64,000 nucleotides of DNA from Acanthamoeba sp. SK_2022b. Lineage: Eukaryota > Discosea > Longamoebia > Acanthamoebidae. Below, in pieces: positions 56,139-64,000 of the stretch. Positions within the stretch are counted from its first letter, which is position 1, and every line of letters begins with the position of its first letter. Both the position numbers and the translations under genes were made by a program. The stretch is from contig JANDJZ010001758.1 in NCBI GenBank assembly GCA_027943245.1, positions 44,767-108,766 of the forward strand, read 5' to 3'. The notes under the pieces are model-generated. The model was not told the DNA's origin. It searched no databases and worked only from the letters and a program-made list of their open reading frames with translations.

Positions 56139-56837
56139 ATGATGAAAGCTCAAGTCCGCATTGCTCTGGTCGGTGATTACACCCCGCAAGCCGTGGCCCA
56201 TCAGGCCATCCCCGTAGCGCTCCAGCTCACCGCCGCCCACCTCGATATCGACGTGCAGCCCCAGTGGCTACCGACCGACACCCTGACCTCCCCCGACGTC
56301 CTGCAAGATTTCGACGCCATCTGGGTGGTACCGGGCAGCCCGTATCGTCACGACGACGGTGCTTTTATGGCGATCCGTCATGCGCGGGAAAACGACGTGC
56401 CGTTCCTCGGCTCCTGCGGCGGTTTTCAATACGCGATCGTCGAGTACGCCCGCAACGTGATGGGCTGGCACGACGCCGGTCATGCGGAAACCGACAGCGG
56501 TGGCCGGCTGGTGATCGCTCCGCTTAGCTGCTCGCTGGTGGAAAAAACCGGCGACATCGTTTTCCAGCCCGACACCCGCGTCGCACGGGCCTACGGCAGC
56601 CTGAACACCCATGAAGGCTACCACTGCAACTTCGGCGTCAATCCGGAATTCGTCGTCGATCTGCAACGCTTCCCGCTGGTCATCAGCGGCCACGACAGCG
56701 AAGGCGACGTGCGCGCCATCGAACTGCCGGCTCACCGTTTTTACGTCGCTACGCTGTTCCAGTCGGAACGCGCCGCGCTGCGCGGCGAGCTATCGCCGCT
56801 GGTGGTGGAGCTCGTCAAAACCGCCGCCAACGGGTAA
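56139..56837 (+). CDS. Class I glutamine amidotransferase-like protein related to the CTP synthase C-terminal domain
   Basis: A 232-residue protein. The nucleophile elbow is PFLGSCGGFQYAIVEYARNVMG, with a cysteine, resembling that of CTP synthase and other class I amidotransferases. Upstream is IWVVPGSPYRHDDGAFMAIRHA. A C-terminal Glu-His pair is not evident; FYVATLFQSERAALRGELSP resembles the PyrG tail. It may hydrolyse glutamine for another enzyme or be a diverged peptidase-like member; no partner synthetase domain is nearby. It converges on the peptide synthetase gene with a shared terminator. Start ATG 56139 or 56142. Confidence 0.72.
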   Translation: MMKAQVRIALVGDYTPQAVAHQAIPVALQLTAAHLDIDVQPQWLPTDTLTSPDVLQDFDAIWVVPGSPYRHDDGAFMAIRHARENDVPFLGSCGGFQYAIVEYARNVMGWHDAGHAETDSGGRLVIAPLSCSLVEKTGDIVFQPDTRVARAYGSLNTHEGYHCNFGVNPEFVVDLQRFPLVISGHDSEGDVRAIELPAHRFYVATLFQSERAALRGELSPLVVELVKTAANG

Positions 56838-56842
56838 AAAAA

Positions 56843-56860
56843 AGCCCTCTTGCGAGGGCT
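56843..56860. terminator. Bidirectional terminator between amidotransferase and peptide synthetase genes
   Basis: AGCCCTC pairs with GAGGGCT across four bases. A run of eight A precedes it and TTTCTC follows. It serves best for the minus-strand synthetase, where the A-run becomes a U-run, and less well for the plus strand. Confidence 0.85.
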
Positions 56861-56885
56861 TTCTCATCGGATACATCCCGCCGGC

Positions 56886-59800
56886 TTACGCCTGTCCGAG
56901 CTCGCGCAACGCCAGATTGAAGTGTTGCCCCAGCTCACGCCGATGAACCGGATGCTCCATCATCGACACATGGTCGCCGTTGACCTGGCTGACGCGGACG
57001 GTCGCCGGCGGCAGCAGCTTATCCCATCCCAACGCGGAAGCGTCTTCGCGGCAATATCCCGCCTGCTTGATTTGCTGCCAATACGCCTGGAACTGTGCGT
57101 TCTGCGAATTGACGGAAACCTGCTCCTGCTTCGCCTTGAACAGATGGATTTTCAGCGATGCGGGCTGCACCAGGGTCGTTTCCACCAGTTTGGCGTAGTG
57201 GTGCCGCTGCTGCCAGAGCGCCGCCTCGTCGGCCACTTCCTCACGCTGAGTCTTGATCCCGGCGCGTTGCACGGCCGCAATCGCCTCCGGCAACGGCAGC
57301 TCAGCCAACTGCTGACAGAACTGCGGATCCGGCCTTTCCTGCGTTGACTCCACCCAGTTCAGCAACAGCTGGACCGGGCTGTGCATCGCCGCCACCGGCC
57401 GCAACGTGTCGATCAACCCCAGGAAAGCGACCGCTTCCCCGGCCGATTGCAGCTGCTCGGCGATGGCATAGGCCAACACCCCGCCGGAAGAGTACCCCGC
57501 CAGATGGTATGGCCCCTGCGGCTGCACTTCGCGAATCAACGCCACGGCGCTGGCGGCCATATCGGACATGGTGGCCGGCTTCTCCTCCACCGCCGGCCAC
57601 GGCACGGCGTAGACCGGGAAGGTCTCGTCGATCTCCTTGGCCAATTCAAACACGTAGGAGTGGTCGCCAAAGCCGGTCGGGACGAAGAACAGCGGCGGCC
57701 GGCTGCCGCTGCTGCGAGCCGGCACCGCTTTACGCAGCGGAGCCTCGGCGGTGCGACGATCTATCCGCTCGGCCATCTCGGCCAATATCGGATGGTTGAA
57801 GATCGCCTGTACCGGCAAGGTGATGCCTTGCTGACGCAGCTGGCTGGAAAGACGTACCGCCAGCAGCGAATGGCCACCGAGCTCGAAGAAATTGTCGTGA
57901 CGCCCTATCTGGCCAATCTCGAGCAGCTCACACCATACCCGTGCCAGCGTCGTTTCGGTCTCCCCCTGAGGCGCCGCATACTCCCGAGTGCCGACTGCCG
58001 TGCGCTCCGGCTCCGGCAAGGCGCGCCGATCCAGCTTGCCGTTGGCGGTCAACGGCAGCGCATCCAGCCAGACATAAGCCGACGGCACCATGTACTCCGG
58101 CAAACGTTCGCTCAGATAGGCCCGTAGCTGTCCCTGCAACGCGCTGCGGTCAACGTCGGCCGTCGGTACGATCCAGGCGACCAGGCGCGGATGATGTTCC
58201 GTCGAACAAACCTGCACCACCGCTTCCCGCACCCACGGGCTCGCCGCCAGCTGCACCTCAATCTCGCCCGGTTCGATGCGGAACCCGCGCAGCTTGATCT
58301 GCTGATCGCATCGCCCCTGGTATTCAAGACTGCCGTCCGGCAAATAACGCGCCAGATCGCCGGTGCGATACATGCGGCCGCCACCGACCGGATTGAACGG
58401 ATCGCTCAGGAAGCGCTGTGCCGTCAGTTCCGGTCGGTTCAGGTAGCCCAACGCCACCCCCACGCCGCCGATGTGCAATTCCCCCACCGCCCCCATCAGC
58501 ACCGGGCGCCCGCGGGCGTCCAGCAAGTAAGCGCGGGTATTGCCGATCGGTTTCCCAATCGGCAAGCGCGCCTCCCCCTCAGCCCGCTCTATACGTGCCG
58601 TTGTCGCAAAGGTGGTGGTCTCCGTCGGCCCATAGGCATGGATCAGGTGCACCGGCCCCCGCTCTTGCAACAGCCGCGCATAAGCGCCCGGATCCTCTTT
58701 CTCCCCTCCGCTAATCAGATATTTCAACTGCGCCAGTGCGCCGCTGATGCTGTGCACATACTGATTGAACAGCGCGGTAGTCAAGAACAGCGTGGTGATG
58801 CGATGGCGTTGCAGTTCGGCCGCCAGACGCTCGGCCTCCATCATCACTTCCGGCGCGATCACCACCAGCGCACCGCCATTCAACAGAGCGGCCCAAACCT
58901 CCATCGTGCTGGCATCAAACGCCGGGTTGGCGGCAAAGGCGATGCGGTCGTCGGCGTCAAAGGCGGCGTAGCGGTTGTTGCGCACCAGACGCGTGATCCC
59001 CTGGTGCGGCGTCATGACGCCTTTCGGCGTACCGGTCGAGCCGGAGGTATACATGATGTAGGCCGTCGCGCCGCTCGACACGCGCAACGCCGGGTTACCG
59101 ACATGACCTTCAGCTTCGCGATCCTCGACCGTCAGCTGCGGAATGCTTTCGTCGCCGACGGCGTCCGTCAGCATCAGGCAGGCGCCGCTGTCATCGGCGA
59201 TCCACGCCTGGCGCGCGGCCGGCAGTTGCGGATCGATAGGGACATACGCCGCCCCGGCCTTGATTACCGCCAATTGGGCGCAGACCAGTTCGATGCTGCG
59301 CGCCAGCCGCACCGCGACCCGGTCGCCCGGTTGTACGCCGCGCTCAATCAGCCGATGCGCCAACCGGTTGGCGCGCGCATTCAACTGTGCGTAGCTGAGC
59401 CGTTGCGCATCCTGAATCAAAGCGATGGCCTGCGGCGTCTGCCGCGCCTGCTGTTCAAACAGTTCGTGCACGCAGGTATCCGCCGGGTAAGCTTCCGCCG
59501 TATGATTCCAGCGGCACAGCTGCAGCGCATACTCTTCATCCGGCATCACCTCCAGTTCGCAGACCGGTGTCTGAGGCGCCTGCTCCAATGCCTGCGCCAA
59601 TGCGCTCAACGCCTGCGCCATATAGCCGCACACGCGCTGCGCTTCAATCGGCTGCCTGACCTGCGCCGTCAGGCCCAGCGAATCACCGCCATCCTCGACC
59701 GACAGCACGAACGGATAGTTGGTACGTTCCTGGCTATCGAGCAGCGTCACGCCGGTCGGCAATGCGGTGTCCTCGCCGCTGTTATGCCGGTAGTTCAGCA

Positions 59801-62800
59801 GGGCACTGAACAGCGGCGTGCCTGCGGCGACGCCGCTGCAGCGCTGCGCCAACGCCAGCGGCGCATGCTCATGGGCCAGCAGCCCGCTCAGCCGGATGTG
59901 CGCCTGCAACACCGCCGATTCCGCGCCGACCTCGTTGACATCCAGCCGTAGCGGCAGAGTATTGATAAACAATCCGAGCGCCCGTTCCGCCCCGTCTCCG
60001 GCCTGCATGCGGCCCAACAATACGGTGCCGAACACCACCTCATCGCGGCCGGTAGCGCGCGCCAACACCTGCGCCCAGGCCAGGTGGCACAGGCTGGCCA
60101 GGCTGACGCCCAGCCGCCGCGCCTGCCGCCGCAGCTGTTGGTTGAGCGTATGCGGTAAGGCCAGGTGCGCCGTCGAGATATCCCGCCCTTCGCCATGCAC
60201 GTCGCTCAGGCCGAACGGCAACGACGGTTCATCGATATCCGCCAGCATAGTGCGGAAGAACTGTTCGTGTTCGGCCTTGCTGACGCCGAGCCTTGCCTGC
60301 GCCACCGCGTTGCGGAACGGCGGCGCCTTGGCCAGTTCGTCCCCGCGCCCGGCCAGGATCAGGTTGATCTCCTCCTGCATCACCGCCAGGGTCGAGTGGT
60401 CGCCGATCAGGTGATGCCACTGCTGGAGTACGCACCAACTGCCTTCTTCCTCCTGTGCGGCGACAAAGCTCAGCAACGGTGCGCGCGTCAGATCAGGCCG
60501 CACGCGGCGCGGATCAAACAACGCCGTCAGCCGCGAACCGATCTCGCCCTCCGCCGGATTGAGCCGCAGTTCTCGCAGCGACAACTCGGCCTTGCGCCAC
60601 ACCACCTGCACCGGCGATGACACGCCCTGCGTGATGAACGCAGTGCGCAGAATGTCATGGCGATCGATCACCTGCTGCATCGCCGCCAGCCAGGCGTCCA
60701 GGCGCGCACGGCTGTCGAAACGCAGCACCGCGGACAGCTGGTACGGGTCGCCCCGTTCCGCCAGCAGATGGTGGAACAAAATCCCCTCCTGCAGCGGCGA
60801 CAAGGCGTAGATATCCTGTACGTTGGCCACGCCGCCCGGCACCTGCGCCACCACCGCGTCGATCTCCGGCTGGCTCAGCGTCGCCAGCGGCAACATCTCC
60901 GGCGTAATGGCTACGCAGCCCGGTAGGATACCGTTGGCCGGCACGCTCACTTCTTGCTGCGTGACCAACGTCTGCGCCAGCGTTGACAGCGTCGGCGCGG
61001 TGAACAGCGTTTGCACCCCGGCGCTCAATCCGACACGGCGCAGCTGCGCCATCAACTTCACCGCCAGCAGCGAGTGGCCGCCCAATTCGAAGAAGTTATC
61101 GTGGCGCCCGACCCGCTCAAGGCCCAGCAGCTCGCGCCAGATCCCCGCCAGCAGCGTTTCCAGTTCGCCTTCAGGTTCGGCGTAAACCTCACGCACGTAG
61201 GCGTCCTCCTGCGGCTCAGGCAGCGCACGCCGATCCAGTTTGCCGTTCGGCGTCAGCGGTAGCGTATCCAGCGCCACCCAGGCCGCCGGCAGCATAAACT
61301 CCGGCAACATCCCCGCCAGATACTGTCGCAGCGTCACCGCCAACGTCTGGCGATCCGCATCAGCCTCCGGCACCACCCAGGCCACCAGCCGCTTAGTGTC
61401 CGCTTCGCCGAGGACATCCACCACCGCTTCGCGCACCGCCGGGTGACCGGCCACTCGCGCCTCGATCTCACCGCATTCGATGCGGAAGCCGCGAATTTTC
61501 ACCTGCCGATCGTTGCGCCCCAGGTAGTCGATATTGCCGTCCGGCAGATAGCGCGCCAGATCGCCGGTGCGGTACATCCGCTCGCCTGGGTTAAACGGAT
61601 CCGCCAGGAATCGCTCTGCCGTTAACTCTGCGCGGTTGAGATAACCCAGCGCCACTCCGGGGCCGGCGATGTAGATCTCGCCGGTCGCGCCGAGCGGCAC
61701 CGGTTGCCCGTGCTCATCCAGCAGATAAATCCGCGTATTGCCGATCGGCCGCCCGATGGGCAAACGCTGCCAGGGATCCACCCGCTCGATCGTGGCCGTC
61801 GTGGCGAACACCGTACACTCGGTCGGCCCATAACCGTTGATCAGCCGTACCGGCCCGGCCTCTTTCAGCATGCGGGCAAAGGCGTGCGGATCCGCCGCTT
61901 CACCGCCGCTCAGCAGATATTTCAACTGCGCCAGCGTCGCGGCGATGCTATGGACATATTGGTTAAACAGCGAGGTGGTCAGGAACAAGACGTTAATCCC
62001 TTGCCGCACCAGCGCCGCCGCCAACGCCTCGGCCTCCGTCAACACTTCCGGCGCAATGATCGCCAGACTGGCGCCATTCAACAGGGCGCCCCACATTTCC
62101 AGCGTGCTGGCGTCAAACGCCGGATTGGCGGCGAAAGCGAAGCGATCGCCGCGTTCAAACGACGCAAAACGGTTGTTGATCGCCAGCCGGAGGATGCCTT
62201 GATGCGTCACCATGACGCCTTTAGGCGTACCGGTCGAGCCCGAGGTATACATGATGTAGGCCGGCGCGTCGCCGGCGCGAGGCACCGCCGGATCGTGGGT
62301 CGGATTCTGCCGCAGTCGATCGATACGCAGGCATGCGATCTCGCCGGCTATCTCGCGGTCGAGATCGCGATCGCACAGGATCAACGACGCCCCGCTGTCG
62401 CCGATGATCCACGCCTGCCGCGCAACGGGCAGGTGCGGATCGAGCGGCACATAAGCAGCCCCCGCCTTGAGGATCGCCAGCTGGGCGATGACCAGAGAAA
62501 CGCTGCGTTCAAGCGACGTGGCCACGCGATCGCCCGGGCGCACGCCCTGTGCGATGAGTTGGTGCGCCAGTTGGTTGGCGTGGGCGTTCAATTGGGCATA
62601 GCTCAGGCTGTCCCGATCGTTCACCACCGCAACGGCGTCCGGCGTGCGCTGCGCCCACTGTTCAAACAGGACGTGGGCACTGCTCTGCGCCGGATAAACT
62701 TCCGCGGTTCGGTTCCAGCCGTACAACAACAGTTCGCGCTCGGCAGCCGGCAGCAGATCGAGATGCGACGCAGGCTGCGTAGCATTTGTCGCCATCGCCC

Positions 62801-64000
62801 GCAACACCTGCACCAGGTAAACGCCGTAACGCTCGGCGGTAGCGCGGTCGAACAGCGCGGTGGCGAAGTTCAGCGTCCCGCTGATTTGCTCATCGCGCTC
62901 CGCCAGATCGAGCGTCAAATCATACTTGGCGATCTGATAGCCCAACTCGGCACTCTCGGCCTGCAGCCCAGGCAGCGAGATATCGCGCACCGAGCCGTCC
63001 TGCCAGGCCAGCATTACCTGGAACAGCGGGGTATAACCCAGGTGGCGCGGCGGATTGACCAGCTCCACCACCTGCTCGAACGGCAGATCGCGATTTTCCC
63101 GTGCCGCCAGCACCGCATGGCGGATCCGCGCGATCAGCGTCGGCAGATCCGGATCGTCGCGAAGATCGATGCGCAGCGCCAGCGTGCTGACGAAGAAGCC
63201 GACCAGCGATTCGGTTTCCAGCCGGCCACGGTTGGCCTCCGGCGTGCCGATCACCAGCTCCTGCTGCCCGGCCATGCGCGCCAGCACCAGGCTCCAGGCC
63301 GCCAGCACCGTCATGAACAGCGTGCCGCCATGCTGTCGGCTGAACTGCCGCAGCGCCTGCGTCAGCTCGGCGTCGATCGCGATCGGCACCTCCCCGCCGC
63401 TGAAAGACTGCACTGTCGGACGCGGTCGGTCGGTCGGCAGCGTCAGCAGCGCCGGCGCATCGCTCAGCGTTTCGCGCCAGTATTGCGCCTGCGCCGCCAG
63501 CCGCTCCGGCGTCAGATAGCGACGCTGCCAGGCGGCGTAATCCGGGTATTGCAGCGTCAGCGGCGGCAGCGGATCGACATCGCTACGACGGAAAGCACCG
63601 TACAACGCCCCCAGTTCACGCAGCAGAATGCCGGTCGACCAACCGTCGGAAATGATGTGATGACAGGTGAGCAGGAACAGATGTTCCTCATCCGCCAGGC
63701 GGATCAGCGCGGCGCGCACCAGCGGCCCCTGCGTCAAATCGAAAGGCGCCTCCGTCAGGCGCTGCGCCAGTTGCCGCGCCTGGCTCTGAGCATCCTGCCG
63801 CCCACGCAGATCGTGAACCGTCAACGGCAGCGCGTCTGCCGGCAGAATGTGCGCCTGCGGCTGCCCCTCGACGGTGACAAACCGGCTGCGCAACGCTTCG
63901 TGGCGGGCATAGAGCGCATCCAGGCTCTGCCGCCAGGCGGGCAGATCCAGCTCGCCGCGCAGGCTCAGCGCCAGGGGAATATGGTAAGTTTCACTCAGGC
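56886..64000 (-). CDS. Non-ribosomal peptide synthetase, last two modules and thioesterase (5' end beyond window)
   Basis: The frame stays open to the right edge, so at least 2370 residues are the C-terminal part of a larger enzyme. Order on the protein: C domain (64000 to about 62760; HHIISDGWS); A domain (about 62720-61190; TSGSTGTPKG, NGYGPTE); carrier domain (LGGHSLLAVKL, about 61070); second C domain (about 60870-59560; HHLIGD catalytic motif); A domain (about 59520-58010; HAYGPTE); carrier domain (LGGHSLLAVRL); type I thioesterase (AGYSSGG serine, IDTL aspartate, GDHVSMM histidine). The second C domain has HHLLAERGD near its start, the dual condensation/epimerisation signature, so the residue of the penultimate module should become D. 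Specificity codes read by eye look hydrophobic and aliphatic. A Serratia lipopeptide is likely; the compound is not determined. The start at 63893 is only an internal leucine codon. Confidence 0.93.
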   Translation of the reverse strand, partial: LSETYHIPLALSLRGELDLPAWRQSLDALYARHEALRSRFVTVEGQPQAHILPADALPLTVHDLRGRQDAQSQARQLAQRLTEAPFDLTQGPLVRAALIRLADEEHLFLLTCHHIISDGWSTGILLRELGALYGAFRRSDVDPLPPLTLQYPDYAAWQRRYLTPERLAAQAQYWRETLSDAPALLTLPTDRPRPTVQSFSGGEVPIAIDAELTQALRQFSRQHGGTLFMTVLAAWSLVLARMAGQQELVIGTPEANRGRLETESLVGFFVSTLALRIDLRDDPDLPTLIARIRHAVLAARENRDLPFEQVVELVNPPRHLGYTPLFQVMLAWQDGSVRDISLPGLQAESAELGYQIAKYDLTLDLAERDEQISGTLNFATALFDRATAERYGVYLVQVLRAMATNATQPASHLDLLPAAERELLLYGWNRTAEVYPAQSSAHVLFEQWAQRTPDAVAVVNDRDSLSYAQLNAHANQLAHQLIAQGVRPGDRVATSLERSVSLVIAQLAILKAGAAYVPLDPHLPVARQAWIIGDSGASLILCDRDLDREIAGEIACLRIDRLRQNPTHDPAVPRAGDAPAYIMYTSGSTGTPKGVMVTHQGILRLAINNRFASFERGDRFAFAANPAFDASTLEMWGALLNGASLAIIAPEVLTEAEALAAALVRQGINVLFLTTSLFNQYVHSIAATLAQLKYLLSGGEAADPHAFARMLKEAGPVRLINGYGPTECTVFATTATIERVDPWQRLPIGRPIGNTRIYLLDEHGQPVPLGATGEIYIAGPGVALGYLNRAELTAERFLADPFNPGERMYRTGDLARYLPDGNIDYLGRNDRQVKIRGFRIECGEIEARVAGHPAVREAVVDVLGEADTKRLVAWVVPEADADRQTLAVTLRQYLAGMLPEFMLPAAWVALDTLPLTPNGKLDRRALPEPQEDAYVREVYAEPEGELETLLAGIWRELLGLERVGRHDNFFELGGHSLLAVKLMAQLRRVGLSAGVQTLFTAPTLSTLAQTLVTQQEVSVPANGILPGCVAITPEMLPLATLSQPEIDAVVAQVPGGVANVQDIYALSPLQEGILFHHLLAERGDPYQLSAVLRFDSRARLDAWLAAMQQVIDRHDILRTAFITQGVSSPVQVVWRKAELSLRELRLNPAEGEIGSRLTALFDPRRVRPDLTRAPLLSFVAAQEEEGSWCVLQQWHHLIGDHSTLAVMQEEINLILAGRGDELAKAPPFRNAVAQARLGVSKAEHEQFFRTMLADIDEPSLPFGLSDVHGEGRDISTAHLALPHTLNQQLRRQARRLGVSLASLCHLAWAQVLARATGRDEVVFGTVLLGRMQAGDGAERALGLFINTLPLRLDVNEVGAESAVLQAHIRLSGLLAHEHAPLALAQRCSGVAAGTPLFSALLNYRHNSGEDTALPTGVTLLDSQERTNYPFVLSVEDGGDSLGLTAQVRQPIEAQRVCGYMAQALSALAQALEQAPQTPVCELEVMPDEEYALQLCRWNHTAEAYPADTCVHELFEQQARQTPQAIALIQDAQRLSYAQLNARANRLAHRLIERGVQPGDRVAVRLARSIELVCAQLAVIKAGAAYVPIDPQLPAARQAWIADDSGACLMLTDAVGDESIPQLTVEDREAEGHVGNPALRVSSGATAYIMYTSGSTGTPKGVMTPHQGITRLVRNNRYAAFDADDRIAFAANPAFDASTMEVWAALLNGGALVVIAPEVMMEAERLAAELQRHRITTLFLTTALFNQYVHSISGALAQLKYLISGGEKEDPGAYARLLQERGPVHLIHAYGPTETTTFATTARIERAEGEARLPIGKPIGNTRAYLLDARGRPVLMGAVGELHIGGVGVALGYLNRPELTAQRFLSDPFNPVGGGRMYRTGDLARYLPDGSLEYQGRCDQQIKLRGFRIEPGEIEVQLAASPWVREAVVQVCSTEHHPRLVAWIVPTADVDRSALQGQLRAYLSERLPEYMVPSAYVWLDALPLTANGKLDRRALPEPERTAVGTREYAAPQGETETTLARVWCELLEIGQIGRHDNFFELGGHSLLAVRLSSQLRQQGITLPVQAIFNHPILAEMAERIDRRTAEAPLRKAVPARSSGSRPPLFFVPTGFGDHSYVFELAKEIDETFPVYAVPWPAVEEKPATMSDMAASAVALIREVQPQGPYHLAGYSSGGVLAYAIAEQLQSAGEAVAFLGLIDTLRPVAAMHSPVQLLLNWVESTQERPDPQFCQQLAELPLPEAIAAVQRAGIKTQREEVADEAALWQQRHHYAKLVETTLVQPASLKIHLFKAKQEQVSVNSQNAQFQAYWQQIKQAGYCREDASALGWDKLLPPATVRVSQVNGDHVSMMEHPVHRRELGQHFNLALRELGQA

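Noticed and set aside
58191..59951. 586-codon plus-strand ORF inside the peptide synthetase
   Set aside because: Antisense shadow of the carrier, condensation and adenylation domains; no family resemblance.
63891..63893. Start codon of the peptide synthetase at 63893
   Set aside because: The codon is TTG within an open frame that continues to the window edge and encodes a normal condensation-domain N-terminal part, so the true start is outside.

Overview
The window looks like chromosomal DNA of a Serratia species, most likely close to S. marcescens. It is GC-rich, densely coded and enterobacterial in gene content. The backbone order aaeBAXR - tldD - yhdP - rng - yhdE - mreDCB - csrD - acuI - accBC - yhdT - panF - prmA - dusB - fis matches the enterobacterial core, and the left edge carries rapZ-npr. 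msrPQ and aroQ sit between acuI and accB, an arrangement I associate with Serratia and Yersinia rather than E. coli. This assignment rests on reading proteins and gene order by eye; no search was run.

Left part (1-15.8 kb): the end of rapZ and npr are followed by accessory DNA. First comes a HigBA-type toxin-antitoxin pair with its own promoter and operator. Next is a ten-gene minus-strand cluster (1446-10272). It holds a PRD protein, an SFCGS glycine-rich protein, DUF4312, DUF4311 and DUF4310 proteins, a metal-dependent amidohydrolase, a DgaE-type ammonia lyase, a DgaF-type aldolase, an exported lactonase and a PTS-sensing regulator. It reads as an uptake-and-catabolism system for an unidentified amino-sugar-acid-like compound, with a transporter built from families of unknown function. 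GC-rich hairpins split the cluster into blocks. Then come rnk, a three-gene minus operon (FAD protein, formyltransferase, TauE/SafE permease) with a divergent AraC regulator, and cytochrome b562.

Middle part (15.8-29.2 kb): pmbA and darP are separated by a second toxin-antitoxin pair with a perfect palindromic operator. A barnase-like RNase and its barstar-like partner follow, then the aae aromatic-acid efflux operon with its regulator. Between aaeR and tldD lies about 5 kb of variable DNA: a zinc-ribbon/membrane pair behind a MerR-type promoter, a nucleoside hydrolase, an AT-rich gap, a PglL-like O-oligosaccharyltransferase and cdh.

Core part (29.3-52.6 kb): this covers modified-peptide proteolysis (tldD), envelope lipid transport (yhdP), RNA processing (rng, csrD), cell shape (mreBCD), periplasmic methionine sulfoxide repair (msrPQ), fatty-acid and shikimate enzymes (accBC, aroQ), pantothenate uptake (panF), ribosomal protein methylation (prmA), and dusB-fis.

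Right part (52.6-64 kb): the fis 3' end and terminator are present twice, flanking an AT-rich segment with a YkvA-like gene, so this looks like an insertion. Next are a small exported protein, two lipid A modification genes (lpxO, lpxP), a class I amidotransferase, and the last two modules of a non-ribosomal peptide synthetase on the minus strand. The synthetase runs off the right edge. Its internal condensation domain carries the dual condensation/epimerisation motif, and it ends in a thioesterase, which suggests a cyclic lipopeptide of the Serratia type. No rRNA, tRNA, IS element, prophage or CRISPR array was seen.
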